Shown in pieces: positions 1 through 7,465 of a DNA stretch of 57,850 nt. Source of the DNA: Paenarthrobacter nitroguajacolicus (GTDB lineage: Bacteria; Actinomycetota; Actinomycetes; Actinomycetales; Micrococcaceae); the NCBI RefSeq assembly GCF_007786235.1, contig NZ_VNFK01000024.1, positions 1 through 57,850 of the forward strand, written 5' to 3'. A program made the translations under genes and the position numbers. The notes below the pieces were generated by a model. The model saw only the letters and a list, made by a program, of their open reading frames with translations, made no database searches and was not told the DNA's origin. Within the stretch, counting starts at the first letter, position 1. Each line of letters begins with the position of its first letter.

Positions 1-85
1 GAGCACTACAATCAACGCAGGCCACACACCGCACTCAAAGGCGCCTCACCCATCAGCCGCGTCACCAACCAACCGGGATAGTACA
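1..85 (+). mobile_element. 3' end of an IS481-like insertion sequence (transposase C-terminus)
   Basis: The window opens inside a reading frame ending at the TAG at 79-81. Its last 26 residues contain YNQRRPHTAL followed by G-SPISRV, the typical C-terminal tail of the DDE integrase core of IS481-family transposases. The likely right end of the element is the ACA at 83-85, because IS481 ends usually lie only a few bases beyond the stop and finish in ACA (TGT read inward). The left end and most of the gene lie outside the window. The exact end and any target duplication cannot be fixed from one end. The family call rests on the conserved tail alone. Confidence 0.75.
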
Positions 86-350
86 GCTAGAGTTCCGTGC
101 TTACGACAAGGACGGGGAACGACGTGAAGCTCGGCGGATTATTGCTGACACCATCGGACCGGACCTTCGCTTTGGCACCGCGACGTATCAGCGCTCTGCG
201 CGAGCAGTTGCCGAGGCCGAGGTCGCCGTGGAGACTGCAGGGCCACAAGCGACTACGGCGACTGGCTGGCCCGCGTACAACGTGACCACGAAGGGTCCGG
301 TGGTGACGTCCCCTTTAGGCGGAGCTCCGGTGAATGACATGACGGTTTGA
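86..350 (+). pseudogene. C-terminal fragment of an unidentified gene truncated by the IS
   Basis: Directly after the IS end a frame is open to the TGA at 348-350 and reads like real protein: a charged start (FRAYDKDGERREARRI), then an Ala/Glu-rich helix, then a Pro/Gly/Thr-rich tail of about 35 residues. No start codon or ribosome binding site lies between the IS end and this frame, so it is most simply the 3' part of a gene whose 5' part was separated by insertion. I do not recognise the family. A 62-aa frame on the same strand (97-285) overlaps it but has less protein-like composition. Confidence 0.5.
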
Positions 351-367
351 TCCGTCTCCACCGTTTC

Positions 368-397
368 AGCCCACGTCTCTCCAAGGAGGCGTGGGCT
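368..397 (+). terminator. Hairpin after the truncated gene
   Basis: AGCCCACG (368-375) and CGTGGGCT (390-397) form a perfect 8-bp stem with a 14-nt loop, followed by CTCCTTTGT. It lies 17 nt beyond the stop at 350, where a Rho-independent terminator is expected. The T-tract is weak. Confidence 0.6.
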
Positions 398-464
398 CTC
401 CTTTGTACACAGGATCCCCTGTACGCAGGATCTCCATTAGAATATATGTTCTAGTCTTGTTGGT

Positions 465-746
465 ATGAGACCAAAGCAAGACTCCATCGCTTTCGCCCGC
501 ATGATGGCCCAGATAGACGCCGACGATAGCCACCCCAAGCCTGACGACGGCAAGATCATCGAGCTGGAGCCTGCGAGTCAGCCTCTGGTTCGCGTGGGGG
601 AGATCTATGGTCGAGCGATCAAGTACACGCGGACGTTTGGGCTGGTTGAGTGGGTGGATGACCGACGCGTTTATCACGTGGAGTGGTTCCCGGCTGGGCA
701 GGTCAAGCGGGTGGACCAGGAGTCTTGGAGGGGGCGGCAGTTGTGA
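465..746 (+). CDS. Small hypothetical protein (93 aa)
   Basis: A 93-residue frame with ATG at 465. The N-terminal half is acidic (IDADDSHPKPDD) and the C-terminal half is rich in beta-type and aromatic residues (GLVEWVDDRRVYHVEWF), which suggests a small folded domain. No Shine-Dalgarno sequence is clear. An AT-rich TAGAAT-like -10 element lies about 20 bp upstream, so the mRNA could have a very short leader. It is transcribed away from the mobility operon, with no neighbour on its strand. I do not recognise the family. It could be a plasmid accessory protein. The overlapping antisense frame (366-677) has poorer composition and is taken as a shadow. Confidence 0.55.
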   Translation: MRPKQDSIAFARMMAQIDADDSHPKPDDGKIIELEPASQPLVRVGEIYGRAIKYTRTFGLVEWVDDRRVYHVEWFPAGQVKRVDQESWRGRQL

Positions 747-785
747 ATATTCATCGGTGGAAGTCGGAGGCTGACGTCGCCGACG

Positions 786-1424
786 TTATCCCAAAATCTG
801 GGGCACGGATGTGATTTTTTGGGAATCAATAAAGTCTAGGAGGACGTGTCCGCGCGCAACATCGCGCTTCTGACCTGCGTAGCTGCCGTCGTCGAAGAGC
901 TCTGCCCGAACTATGTAGGAGGTACCAGCTGGCGGTGACCCCGACCAGCAGCGCCAGGTCACTCCATCCTCATTGGCTTTCGGGCTTTTGCCTTCGCAAC
1001 CTGAGTGGGCAACGGCTATCGCCCTAAGAGTTTCCGAGTCCAGCAAAGTTACTCGCATGAAGTAGATTCGATCACTAAATCCGTTGAGCGATGCATGGAC
1101 AACAACTTCGACTCCTCTCCGGGCATCCGGACCTTCCTGACATTCAGAGTTTTCTGAAGCAAGCTTTGCCTCGTATTCGCAATAGGCAATATCTTGCTGA
1201 ATTCCGATACGGTCAACGGCGGCTCCGAGCTTGTCTCGCGGCTTGAGATCGGGAGCGACTAGATATGTAGCCCCTACCAGTGCCGCCACGAGCGAGGCCA
1301 CGGCACCGAGCCACGTGATCATCCCCTTGGTAAATCCACCTAGGCTCTCATAGGCTGATTTCAGCCCCCTGCCCGGTTTTGCACGGCTTTTCTTGTCCGT
1401 CGGGCGTTTATCCGGTTCCGGCAT
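786..1424 (-). CDS. Hypothetical single-pass membrane protein (212 aa)
   Basis: The protein starts with about 33 basic, Lys/Arg-rich residues (PDKRPTDKKSRAKPGRG). One hydrophobic segment follows at about residues 35-57 (WLGAVASLVAALVGATYLVA), then an extracytoplasmic domain of about 150 residues with four cysteines (CEYEAK, ECQEG, GCEGK, RCWSG) that could form disulfides. The topology is N-in with the domain outside. It is the last gene of a minus-strand run behind the relaxase, 86 bp after the preceding gene. That place suggests a role on the conjugative element (surface or entry exclusion, or envelope), but nothing proves it. No family recognised. Confidence 0.6.
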   Translation of the reverse strand: MPEPDKRPTDKKSRAKPGRGLKSAYESLGGFTKGMITWLGAVASLVAALVGATYLVAPDLKPRDKLGAAVDRIGIQQDIAYCEYEAKLASENSECQEGPDARRGVEVVVHASLNGFSDRIYFMRVTLLDSETLRAIAVAHSGCEGKSPKANEDGVTWRCWSGSPPAGTSYIVRAELFDDGSYAGQKRDVARGHVLLDFIDSQKITSVPQILG

Positions 1425-1510
1425 TCATCGAGTCTATGTGACCAGCGTCTTAGCCGGCTTCGCCAGATCCCGTTGTCAAGCCCCTAGGGACTTGATCGCG
1501 GATGGGACGC

Positions 1511-2017
1511 TTAGACTTGCGGTGCCCACGCCAAGACATTTTCGCCGCTGATCCGGTAAGTCTCGGGCCACGGAGCTCCTGGTCGCACCTGGGCGGGATC
1601 CGGCCGGATCAGCAGAATAGAACCTGGCCAGATGGGTTCGGGGAGCGCTTCGAGCCACGCTGGCTGGACGTAGTCGAAACGATTCCACCTAATCATGATC
1701 CACGATCCAGTTGGCTGCACGGCGTCTACGCTCAGCACAGTGACCTCGCTTGTAGTCCCGCTAGCCTCCTTTAGCCTTTCAAGGCGTTTCCATTGAGCTG
1801 CTGTTTCGGTCTGCCACTGCCGCTTGCTTTGGAGCCGTTGAGCCCAGAAGAGCAGGACGACTACACAAGGAGTCGTGAGAGCAACCAGCAACCAGGCCGT
1901 GTCGGAAAGCGTGAAGCTCAGCACCGTTAGGATCGCGGCAAGCACCAGCGCCACTGCGCTCGCAACGATCAGAGCGGGTGTTGCTACTCTCGGCTTGAGG
2001 ACTGGGTTCATCGGCAT
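1511..2017 (-). CDS. Hypothetical membrane protein downstream of the relaxase (168 aa)
   Basis: The ATG at 2017 is chosen because GGAG lies 6 nt upstream and it begins just after the relaxase stop at 2037. An in-frame ATG at 2056 would overlap the relaxase. Two hydrophobic helices occupy about residues 13-60, followed by a basic amphipathic stretch (QRLQSKRQWQTETAAQWKRLERL) and a soluble C-terminal domain of about 90 residues with WSI-type beta character (VLSVDAVQPTGSWIMIRW). This is a hairpin-anchored cytoplasmic domain. It is probably co-transcribed with the relaxase. Function unknown. Confidence 0.65.
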   Translation of the reverse strand: MPMNPVLKPRVATPALIVASAVALVLAAILTVLSFTLSDTAWLLVALTTPCVVVLLFWAQRLQSKRQWQTETAAQWKRLERLKEASGTTSEVTVLSVDAVQPTGSWIMIRWNRFDYVQPAWLEALPEPIWPGSILLIRPDPAQVRPGAPWPETYRISGENVLAWAPQV

Positions 2018-2036
2018 GATTGCTCCAACTTCCAGT

Positions 2037-5000
2037 TTAAAGCTGCCATCCAGCACTTGTCAGGCTAGTTGGGGAGTCGAACTCATACAGGCTGCGGACA
2101 TCTTCAACCTCGGGATACGGTGTGGCGGCCTGGCTAACTGCTCGCTGCAGGTTGTCCCACTGTGAACGTTGTTCCCATTCCCAGTCCGCGGGAACCGGGC
2201 CGAAGGGGAGAGCCGCGGTACCGACACCCCAGCGATCCCGATACACGGCCACATCGCGAATCAACGCGGTCCTCTCGAACGGATCTGCACCCTCCCCGAT
2301 ATCCTTGCGCAAGTGCGTGGCCCATTCAGGCTCGTCAAGTAGCGCCGCGGTGGCGACGTGTTCCGCACGCTTCCCAATCCGCCGTCGTACTTGGTCCAGC
2401 AATGCCGCCAAGTCTGGCCGGTCTACCGTCATCCGCTCAGTCAACGGAGCAACAGGCGACTGGGGCATCGCCGAACAGAACTTGCGTAGTCGGGTGTGGA
2501 CTACTGCGGCTAGGTCCCGTGCCTTGGCATCGGAGCCCATAGCTTCGTTCAAGGTCCGTAGAGCTCCTGCACGGCTTAGGTTGTTGGCACGGCGCCAGGC
2601 AGCGATGGCGGCGCCCCAAGCTGGAGATTCGCGCATCTCCTCAGAGCGGCCGGGCATGACACCGTCGATAGACTTTACGAGCTCCAAGCCCGCAGCGATT
2701 TGAGCCAGGTAATCGTATTCGCGGCTCAGCCGCTCCAAGCTATCGGCATGCTGCCGTTCGAAGTCCTGAATCTCGTGAGCCGTTCGTTCCGCACCTTCGG
2801 CAGCAAGGACCTCGCCCAGGATCATCCGCCAGCTAGAACGGGCACTCGGGTCCAGGATCTCGTCCTCGTCCGGGTCGTTCTCGCTCACATAGGCCTTGTT
2901 GGAGTGCCGCCCTCGGGTCATGCTGACATACAACAGCTCGCGCGTCAGTCGACCGGGAGTCACGACAGTGTGGCCGGTGTCTACAGTGAGGCCTTGACCG
3001 CGATGGGCTGTGGTGGCGTAGCCCAGCTCCATGGACGCCTCCACATAAGTGCTCGGCAAGAGTAGGGCCGCTCCGGTGTCTTTCCGTATCGCCCGCAAAC
3101 CGCCGTGGAGTCTATCGACTCCCGTGACTTCGAGGAGCGTCCCATTGCGAAGGAACTCATCTCGATCATCGCGAATGGATCGGTCATTTCGACGGGCAAT
3201 GACGATGTCGCCGCGACCCGCTCGAAGCCCGTCCCGAAGGACCACAGTACGTTCCGCGTCCACGGCGCCCAGACTGACCCGGTCGGCCTGGGCTCGTTCA
3301 TTGAGCATTTGGACGGTCTCGTTATCAGGAGCTATCAAAACCGAGACGCAGCCAGCCAAGACATCCGAGTGCCACGCGGAGTAGGCACGGTCGACCATTT
3401 CCGAGTAGTGGCCATGCCTGATGCGACCGTGGTCCTCATACTCTGCGAGCACAGACGGGCGACCCTCACGCAGCCCGAGGGAGGCTGACCGTTCCCACGG
3501 ATCCTTGAAACGCCAGATCGTGCTCAACCGTGCTGCCTTCCCTTGCCGATCAAGCCAACCAAGCACACCGCCGGCATCGATGGAATCGAGCTGGGCGGGA
3601 TCTCCTACGAGGAGGATCTTGGCACCGGCGTCCTTGGCCTGGCGGACCAAGGTTGCGAGCTGAAGAGTTGAGACCATGGAGGCTTCATCGACTATTACCA
3701 GCTGGTCGGGCCGGAACTGCCATTGATTCTGCTCGGCGGCCAGTCGAGCGACCTCTTGTTGAAGTCGACTAATGATTGGGACGTGGGGAACGGATGCTCT
3801 ACGCAGTCGATTCTCCGCCTGGAAGAATCGGTCTGCGCGCTCGGCGGCACCCGACCCAACAGATTCATGCAGCCACTTGGCGACGTTCTCAGTAACCATG
3901 CGCAACTCCGAACCGAGAACCTCGGCGCTCGCAGCCGCCGGCGCCAGGCCAACAACACTGCCCACTCCGTGCGCTGCTTCCCATGCTGCTTTGACCGCAC
4001 CAAGGGCGGTTGTCTTCCCGGTCCCTGCGGGACCGACGATCGCATCGAGCCGGTTGGGGCTCAAAAGGACATCCGACGCGGCCGCCAGTTGGTCATCGTG
4101 CAGGGGCGATCCCTGACCGTTTCTGTATGAGGTGAGCGTCTGGAAGGTGAGATTCACCGGCACTGCCAGACCGCCGTCGTCGTTCTTCGCCGCTAGGATC
4201 TCATCCTCAAAGGCGAGTGTCGACTCCCCGGTGTAGAGTCGTGACCCGGGGAAATCGAAGACGCTGCGCCCTGCGAATCGCAGATCATCAGCCGTATCCG
4301 CGGGGACGCCGTACCGATATCGGTTGAGTGGCACGGATTGACGCTCTGCCTCGGTGGCCACAGCATCGATCAGGGCATTGCGGTCGGCGGGGGAGGCGCA
4401 GCGGATCTCGGTGCACACGCGCTCACCCTCGGCGATCAGATTCCAGTGATTCCAGGTTGAGCGTTTGGCCGCCACACGTTGTCGGGTGAGAAGCCCGACG
4501 GCGGCAATCCAGTCAGGAGCAAAGTCGCCTACGTGGAACGGACGTGAGCGGGAACGCCGAATGGTGGAAGCTATGACGGACTCAGGGTCAAACCCCTTGG
4601 TCTTTGCTCTGTCACGCCATTGTGCGGATAGCAGTCGCAGAGGTGACGGCGAAGCATTCTTGGGGGTTCGCGTTGAGAGGGTAGCTTGCTGGCGCAGTCT
4701 TACAGTGGTTGTCGCCGTCGGGGGAGTTCCGTGTTTCGTGGTCCACTGTTTGATCAAGCGATCGGTCTCGATGTCGATGAGCCTTGAACGGTTGGAGAAT
4801 TCGCGGATGAGGGCTTCGGCGATGCCAGTGAGTTGCTGGCTGGGGTTATGGGTGTTTTGTGCTGGGGCTCGGATTTCGGTTTCTGTTCCGAGGCTCGTCT
4901 CCAGGGCATCAAAGAGGAGCCCGTTGTAGTGCTCGCTGGCGGCGACGACGGCTTTGTACAGGGATCGGGAGTCGAGGGTGACCCATGCGCTGTCCGTGAT

Positions 5001-5603
5001 GCGCTGGACCCGGTTCGCTATGACAAGGTGGGTGTGGAGTTGAGGGTCGCCGGCGCGGGATTCCCAATGGTCGAATGCGGCGGCGATGACTCCTCGAGTT
5101 CCGACGTGAGCAACGCCGTTTCGGCCGGATCTGGTGTTGATAACCTGCTGTTCCATCCAAGCCAGGGTTGCTTCGATGGCTTCGTGGTGGGTGCCTAGTA
5201 TCTGTTCTTGGAGATGGCGGGGGCTGAGAGCCCACAGCGTCGAAACGGATTTCGGGACGCTGAAGGTGAGGTCGAAACCGGCGACGGCGTGCTTCGTTGC
5301 GTTGGGATTGCTGACCTCTTGGCTGATCGGCGGCTGCGCGTGGGGCCTCCCTAGAGGTTCCTCACTGTCGGGATGGGTAGCGTCCTGGAAGATGGAGCGT
5401 GCATCGGATTCAGTGACTTTGTCCCCGGCTTCCCTCGCGATCCCTTGGAGACCGTTGCCCAGCCAACGGCCCTGAGGTGTTCCCGTCTTCATGTAGTAGC
5501 TGATGGTTTCTGGGGGAGTAGGGGAGACGTCGTCCAGCATCGTGGACTTGTACAGGTACCGGAGTCCTGATTTGACAGAGAGCCTGGCGATGGACATCGT
5601 CAT
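2037..5603 (-). CDS. traA: MobF-family relaxase/helicase (TraA/TrwC-like)
   Basis: This 1188-aa protein nicks oriT and unwinds plasmid DNA for conjugative transfer. The N-terminal TrwC relaxase domain (about residues 1-300) has candidate catalytic tyrosines (RYLYKS near 16-18; SYYMK near 36-37) and the metal-binding histidines H179, H190 and H192 in HW..DPQLHTH. The C-terminal half is a RecD/TraI-type superfamily 1 helicase with Walker A GPAGTGKTT (524-532) and Walker B VIVDEAS (about 636-642). Length fits actinobacterial MobF proteins. The start overlaps the stop of the upstream coiled-coil gene by 4 nt (ATGA), which indicates translational coupling. No type IV secretion gene is in the window, so whether the element is self-transmissible or only mobilisable is not visible. 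Confidence 0.93.
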   Translation of the reverse strand: MTMSIARLSVKSGLRYLYKSTMLDDVSPTPPETISYYMKTGTPQGRWLGNGLQGIAREAGDKVTESDARSIFQDATHPDSEEPLGRPHAQPPISQEVSNPNATKHAVAGFDLTFSVPKSVSTLWALSPRHLQEQILGTHHEAIEATLAWMEQQVINTRSGRNGVAHVGTRGVIAAAFDHWESRAGDPQLHTHLVIANRVQRITDSAWVTLDSRSLYKAVVAASEHYNGLLFDALETSLGTETEIRAPAQNTHNPSQQLTGIAEALIREFSNRSRLIDIETDRLIKQWTTKHGTPPTATTTVRLRQQATLSTRTPKNASPSPLRLLSAQWRDRAKTKGFDPESVIASTIRRSRSRPFHVGDFAPDWIAAVGLLTRQRVAAKRSTWNHWNLIAEGERVCTEIRCASPADRNALIDAVATEAERQSVPLNRYRYGVPADTADDLRFAGRSVFDFPGSRLYTGESTLAFEDEILAAKNDDGGLAVPVNLTFQTLTSYRNGQGSPLHDDQLAAASDVLLSPNRLDAIVGPAGTGKTTALGAVKAAWEAAHGVGSVVGLAPAAASAEVLGSELRMVTENVAKWLHESVGSGAAERADRFFQAENRLRRASVPHVPIISRLQQEVARLAAEQNQWQFRPDQLVIVDEASMVSTLQLATLVRQAKDAGAKILLVGDPAQLDSIDAGGVLGWLDRQGKAARLSTIWRFKDPWERSASLGLREGRPSVLAEYEDHGRIRHGHYSEMVDRAYSAWHSDVLAGCVSVLIAPDNETVQMLNERAQADRVSLGAVDAERTVVLRDGLRAGRGDIVIARRNDRSIRDDRDEFLRNGTLLEVTGVDRLHGGLRAIRKDTGAALLLPSTYVEASMELGYATTAHRGQGLTVDTGHTVVTPGRLTRELLYVSMTRGRHSNKAYVSENDPDEDEILDPSARSSWRMILGEVLAAEGAERTAHEIQDFERQHADSLERLSREYDYLAQIAAGLELVKSIDGVMPGRSEEMRESPAWGAAIAAWRRANNLSRAGALRTLNEAMGSDAKARDLAAVVHTRLRKFCSAMPQSPVAPLTERMTVDRPDLAALLDQVRRRIGKRAEHVATAALLDEPEWATHLRKDIGEGADPFERTALIRDVAVYRDRWGVGTAALPFGPVPADWEWEQRSQWDNLQRAVSQAATPYPEVEDVRSLYEFDSPTSLTSAGWQL

Positions 5604-5938
5604 GGCCGCGCTCCCGTGCGGGTCCTGGCGGGCAGCCAGCCTCGCCGACGGAGGATGTCTAGCGTCACTGAGTCGAGGGCGATGCCTTTAGCGCGCGAAA
5701 CCTGGAGCAAAACGGCCGCCACTCGGGCAAGGTCTTGGACGTTCGTTCGCTGAGCGCGCTTTAGGCGAAGCACTTCGTTGTGAAGGAGACCGTTCCGGGT
5801 TTCCAGTTCGTCGTAGATGGCGTGGAGCCGTTCGAGTTCGGAGGACTGCGATCGCAGCTCTGTCAGGAGCCGGTCCATGCGGTTGGCGCCATCTTCAGGT
5901 TTGCCATGTGCTTGCTGTCCGGAGCTCTGCTTGTTCAC
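5600..5938 (-). CDS. Small coiled-coil accessory protein of the mobility region (112 aa)
   Basis: Residues 20-65 form a Leu/Glu/Arg heptad coiled coil (MDRLLTELRSQ, LERLHAIYDELETR). A helical domain with basic patches follows (RAQRTNVQDLARVAAVLLQ), ending in an Arg-rich tail. Its stop overlaps the relaxase start by 4 nt, so the two are translationally coupled. Small DNA-binding or relaxosome accessory proteins often occupy this place, and that is the likely role here by position. GTG at 5938 gives 112 aa, with only a weak ribosome binding site. ATG at 5878 (92 aa) is an alternative. Confidence 0.65.
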   Translation of the reverse strand: MNKQSSGQQAHGKPEDGANRMDRLLTELRSQSSELERLHAIYDELETRNGLLHNEVLRLKRAQRTNVQDLARVAAVLLQVSRAKGIALDSVTLDILRRRGWLPARTRTGARP

Positions 5939-6842
5939 ACCAGTTCATGAATTCGGCCCGCCCCACCCGCATGATTTCCTGCGGACTCGCCCTTGGATGC
6001 CAGAGGTGTGAAGGGAGTGGCGGCCCCGTCGTTAGGGGAGATCGACATGGCAGGACAGGGCATCAACCCTTTTGGCGCTGCCGACGCTTGACTGTTTGCA
6101 AAGCGGCCTGCGAGGCGGCGGGAAAGAGACTGTGAGTAGGCGCGTTCTATTTCGACGGTGCCGTTGGCAGAGTCTCAGGTACCAAGCAAATGTGCGGCAG
6201 GCATTGGCATATTTGCAACTTTATGAAAGCAGTCTGAGGCTCTGGGTCGATAGTTGCGGCCTAGGGGCTCGGTGGTTCGATGGATCGGGACTTGGTCTGG
6301 ACGGCCCCACCCGCAGATGGTGGGGCAGGCGTCTAAAGACAAGGGAAGCCTCCCAGGTGGTGATTGCGCAGCCGGCTGCTGCGCAATCACTTAACAGTCG
6401 CCTTGCCTCAATTCGGCGGGAGCGTTTCAGACGCCACCCGACTGAAACTTCAATGAACGAGGAAAACGCCGATAAACCCATATGCCGGGCTGCCGGTAGC
6501 CGGAATACAAGCACACTCACGAGGCCGCTGCGCGGGAAGAGTTGGAGACGCGTGAAGCAGAGCCTCCCGGACAGTGCGGTACCCGGCTAAGCGGCTCGTG
6601 GGTGCATTGGCAATTGTGTGTTCACGACGCGGGCTAGGTGCCGTGAAGCCTACGTCTTCCAACCCAGGACGAGGGACATGCAATATGCCTGAGCAGGATC
6701 GGATATGCCCCTTCAGCCATGGCTGGGGCGCCCCACGTGCCTGCTGCTGCAGATGTCCCATTTTGCGGCGTGGATAGGGACGGCATGTTGGGCCGCAGTG
6801 TTGACTGTCGAACTACGTTCTCCGCGCATGTTAGTAGGACGG
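5939..6842. other. Gene-free 0.9-kb region upstream of the mobility operon
   Basis: No frame here has both protein-like composition and a ribosome binding site. Frames of 100-172 residues overlap on both strands and look like GC-rich shadows. The stretch holds several inverted repeats, including two perfect hairpins listed separately as a candidate origin of transfer and a 7-bp repeat (GTTTCAG 6424-6430, CTGAAAC 6442-6448). The promoter of the relaxase operon should lie near the right end of the operon, at about 5940-6000. Confidence 0.6.
6304..6390. other. oriT: Candidate origin of transfer (paired hairpins)
   Basis: Two perfect inverted repeats lie within 87 bp: GCCCCACC (6304-6311) with GGTGGGGC (6319-6326), and GTGATTGCGCAG (6360-6371) with CTGCGCAATCAC (6379-6390). 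Both have 7-nt spacers. Neither is followed by a T-tract and no gene ends here, so they are not ordinary terminators. MobF relaxases act at oriT sites built of inverted repeats beside the nick, usually close to the relaxase gene, and this gene-free stretch is 0.4 kb upstream of the relaxase operon. The nick site cannot be assigned. The relaxase-side evidence is positional only. Confidence 0.45.
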
Positions 6843-7349
6843 CTAGTCAGGATTCTTGGCTCTGGCAGCAGCCGTATCTGCTATGTAGCTCTCCATGGTT
6901 TCGGTGAGTTCGCCGAGCATGTTCTCGAACTTAACCAACCGCTCGGTGGAGTGATGGGCCATGACTTTGGCGATCCGTTCGCCCAAGGGCTGGAAGAACG
7001 CATCTGCGATGACTTGGACACCAGGTGTGGAGTGAAGCGTTACGACCCGCCGGTCGGCGTGAACCCGGCTGCGAATGATGTGGCCAGCCAGCTCCAAGCG
7101 GTTGAGGAGCGTTGACGTGGCCCCGGCTGTGAGACCGATCTTGTCGCCAAGTTTCGCTGGGGACAACGGTGTTCCGCGTTCTTCCGCGGCCAGGATCTCA
7201 ATCAGGGCGACGGCATCAGTGGAGTGCAGCCCCTCGCTGGCTGCGAACTGTCGCGCGAGCTCACCATACGTTGCTCCGTAGGCGCGGAGGGCGTCGTTGA
7301 CTCGTTCAAGCTGCGCAGGGAAATCGCTGCGCGGGAGGGACTTGCCCAT
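6843..7349 (-). CDS. MarR-family transcriptional regulator
   Basis: A 168-aa winged-helix protein. The recognition region is at about residues 62-106 (LSPAKLGDKIGLTAGATSTLLNRLE, then the basic wing VHADRRVV), flanked by the N- and C-terminal helices that form the MarR dimer. It is divergent from the MFS efflux gene at 7466, with a 116-bp shared promoter region, the standard arrangement for a local repressor of a drug pump that is released by a small ligand. Start ATG at 7349. Ligand unknown. Confidence 0.88.
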   Translation of the reverse strand: MGKSLPRSDFPAQLERVNDALRAYGATYGELARQFAASEGLHSTDAVALIEILAAEERGTPLSPAKLGDKIGLTAGATSTLLNRLELAGHIIRSRVHADRRVVTLHSTPGVQVIADAFFQPLGERIAKVMAHHSTERLVKFENMLGELTETMESYIADTAAARAKNPD

Positions 7350-7402
7350 GGAACCACCTTCCGCTGGTGTCTACCTGTTCTTTTGATACCTACTCTTTGA
7401 CT

Positions 7403-7460
7403 TTATCACCATGAAGTAGTTTGATGATAAAAATATTCTTTGATGAAAGTTATAGGAGGT
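7403..7460. promoter_or_regulatory. Divergent marR/MFS promoter region with likely MarR sites
   Basis: This AT-rich stretch between the two divergent genes contains TTATCA (7403-7408) and TGATAA (7425-7430), an inverted pair, and two direct copies of TTTGATGA (from about 7420 and 7440). The MFS gene has a strong ribosome binding site, AGGAGG at 7454-7459, 6 nt before its ATG. The repeats are plausible MarR half-sites but no single long palindrome stands out. Confidence 0.45.
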
Positions 7461-7465
7461 TTGCT

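Noticed and set aside
97..285. Frame of 62 codons near the left end
   Set aside because: Overlaps the more protein-like frame 86-350; no ribosome binding site.
6072..6590. Frame of 172 codons in the gene-free region
   Set aside because: Composition is Arg/Trp/Ser-rich and shadow-like, frames overlap on both strands, and the two hairpins lie inside it.
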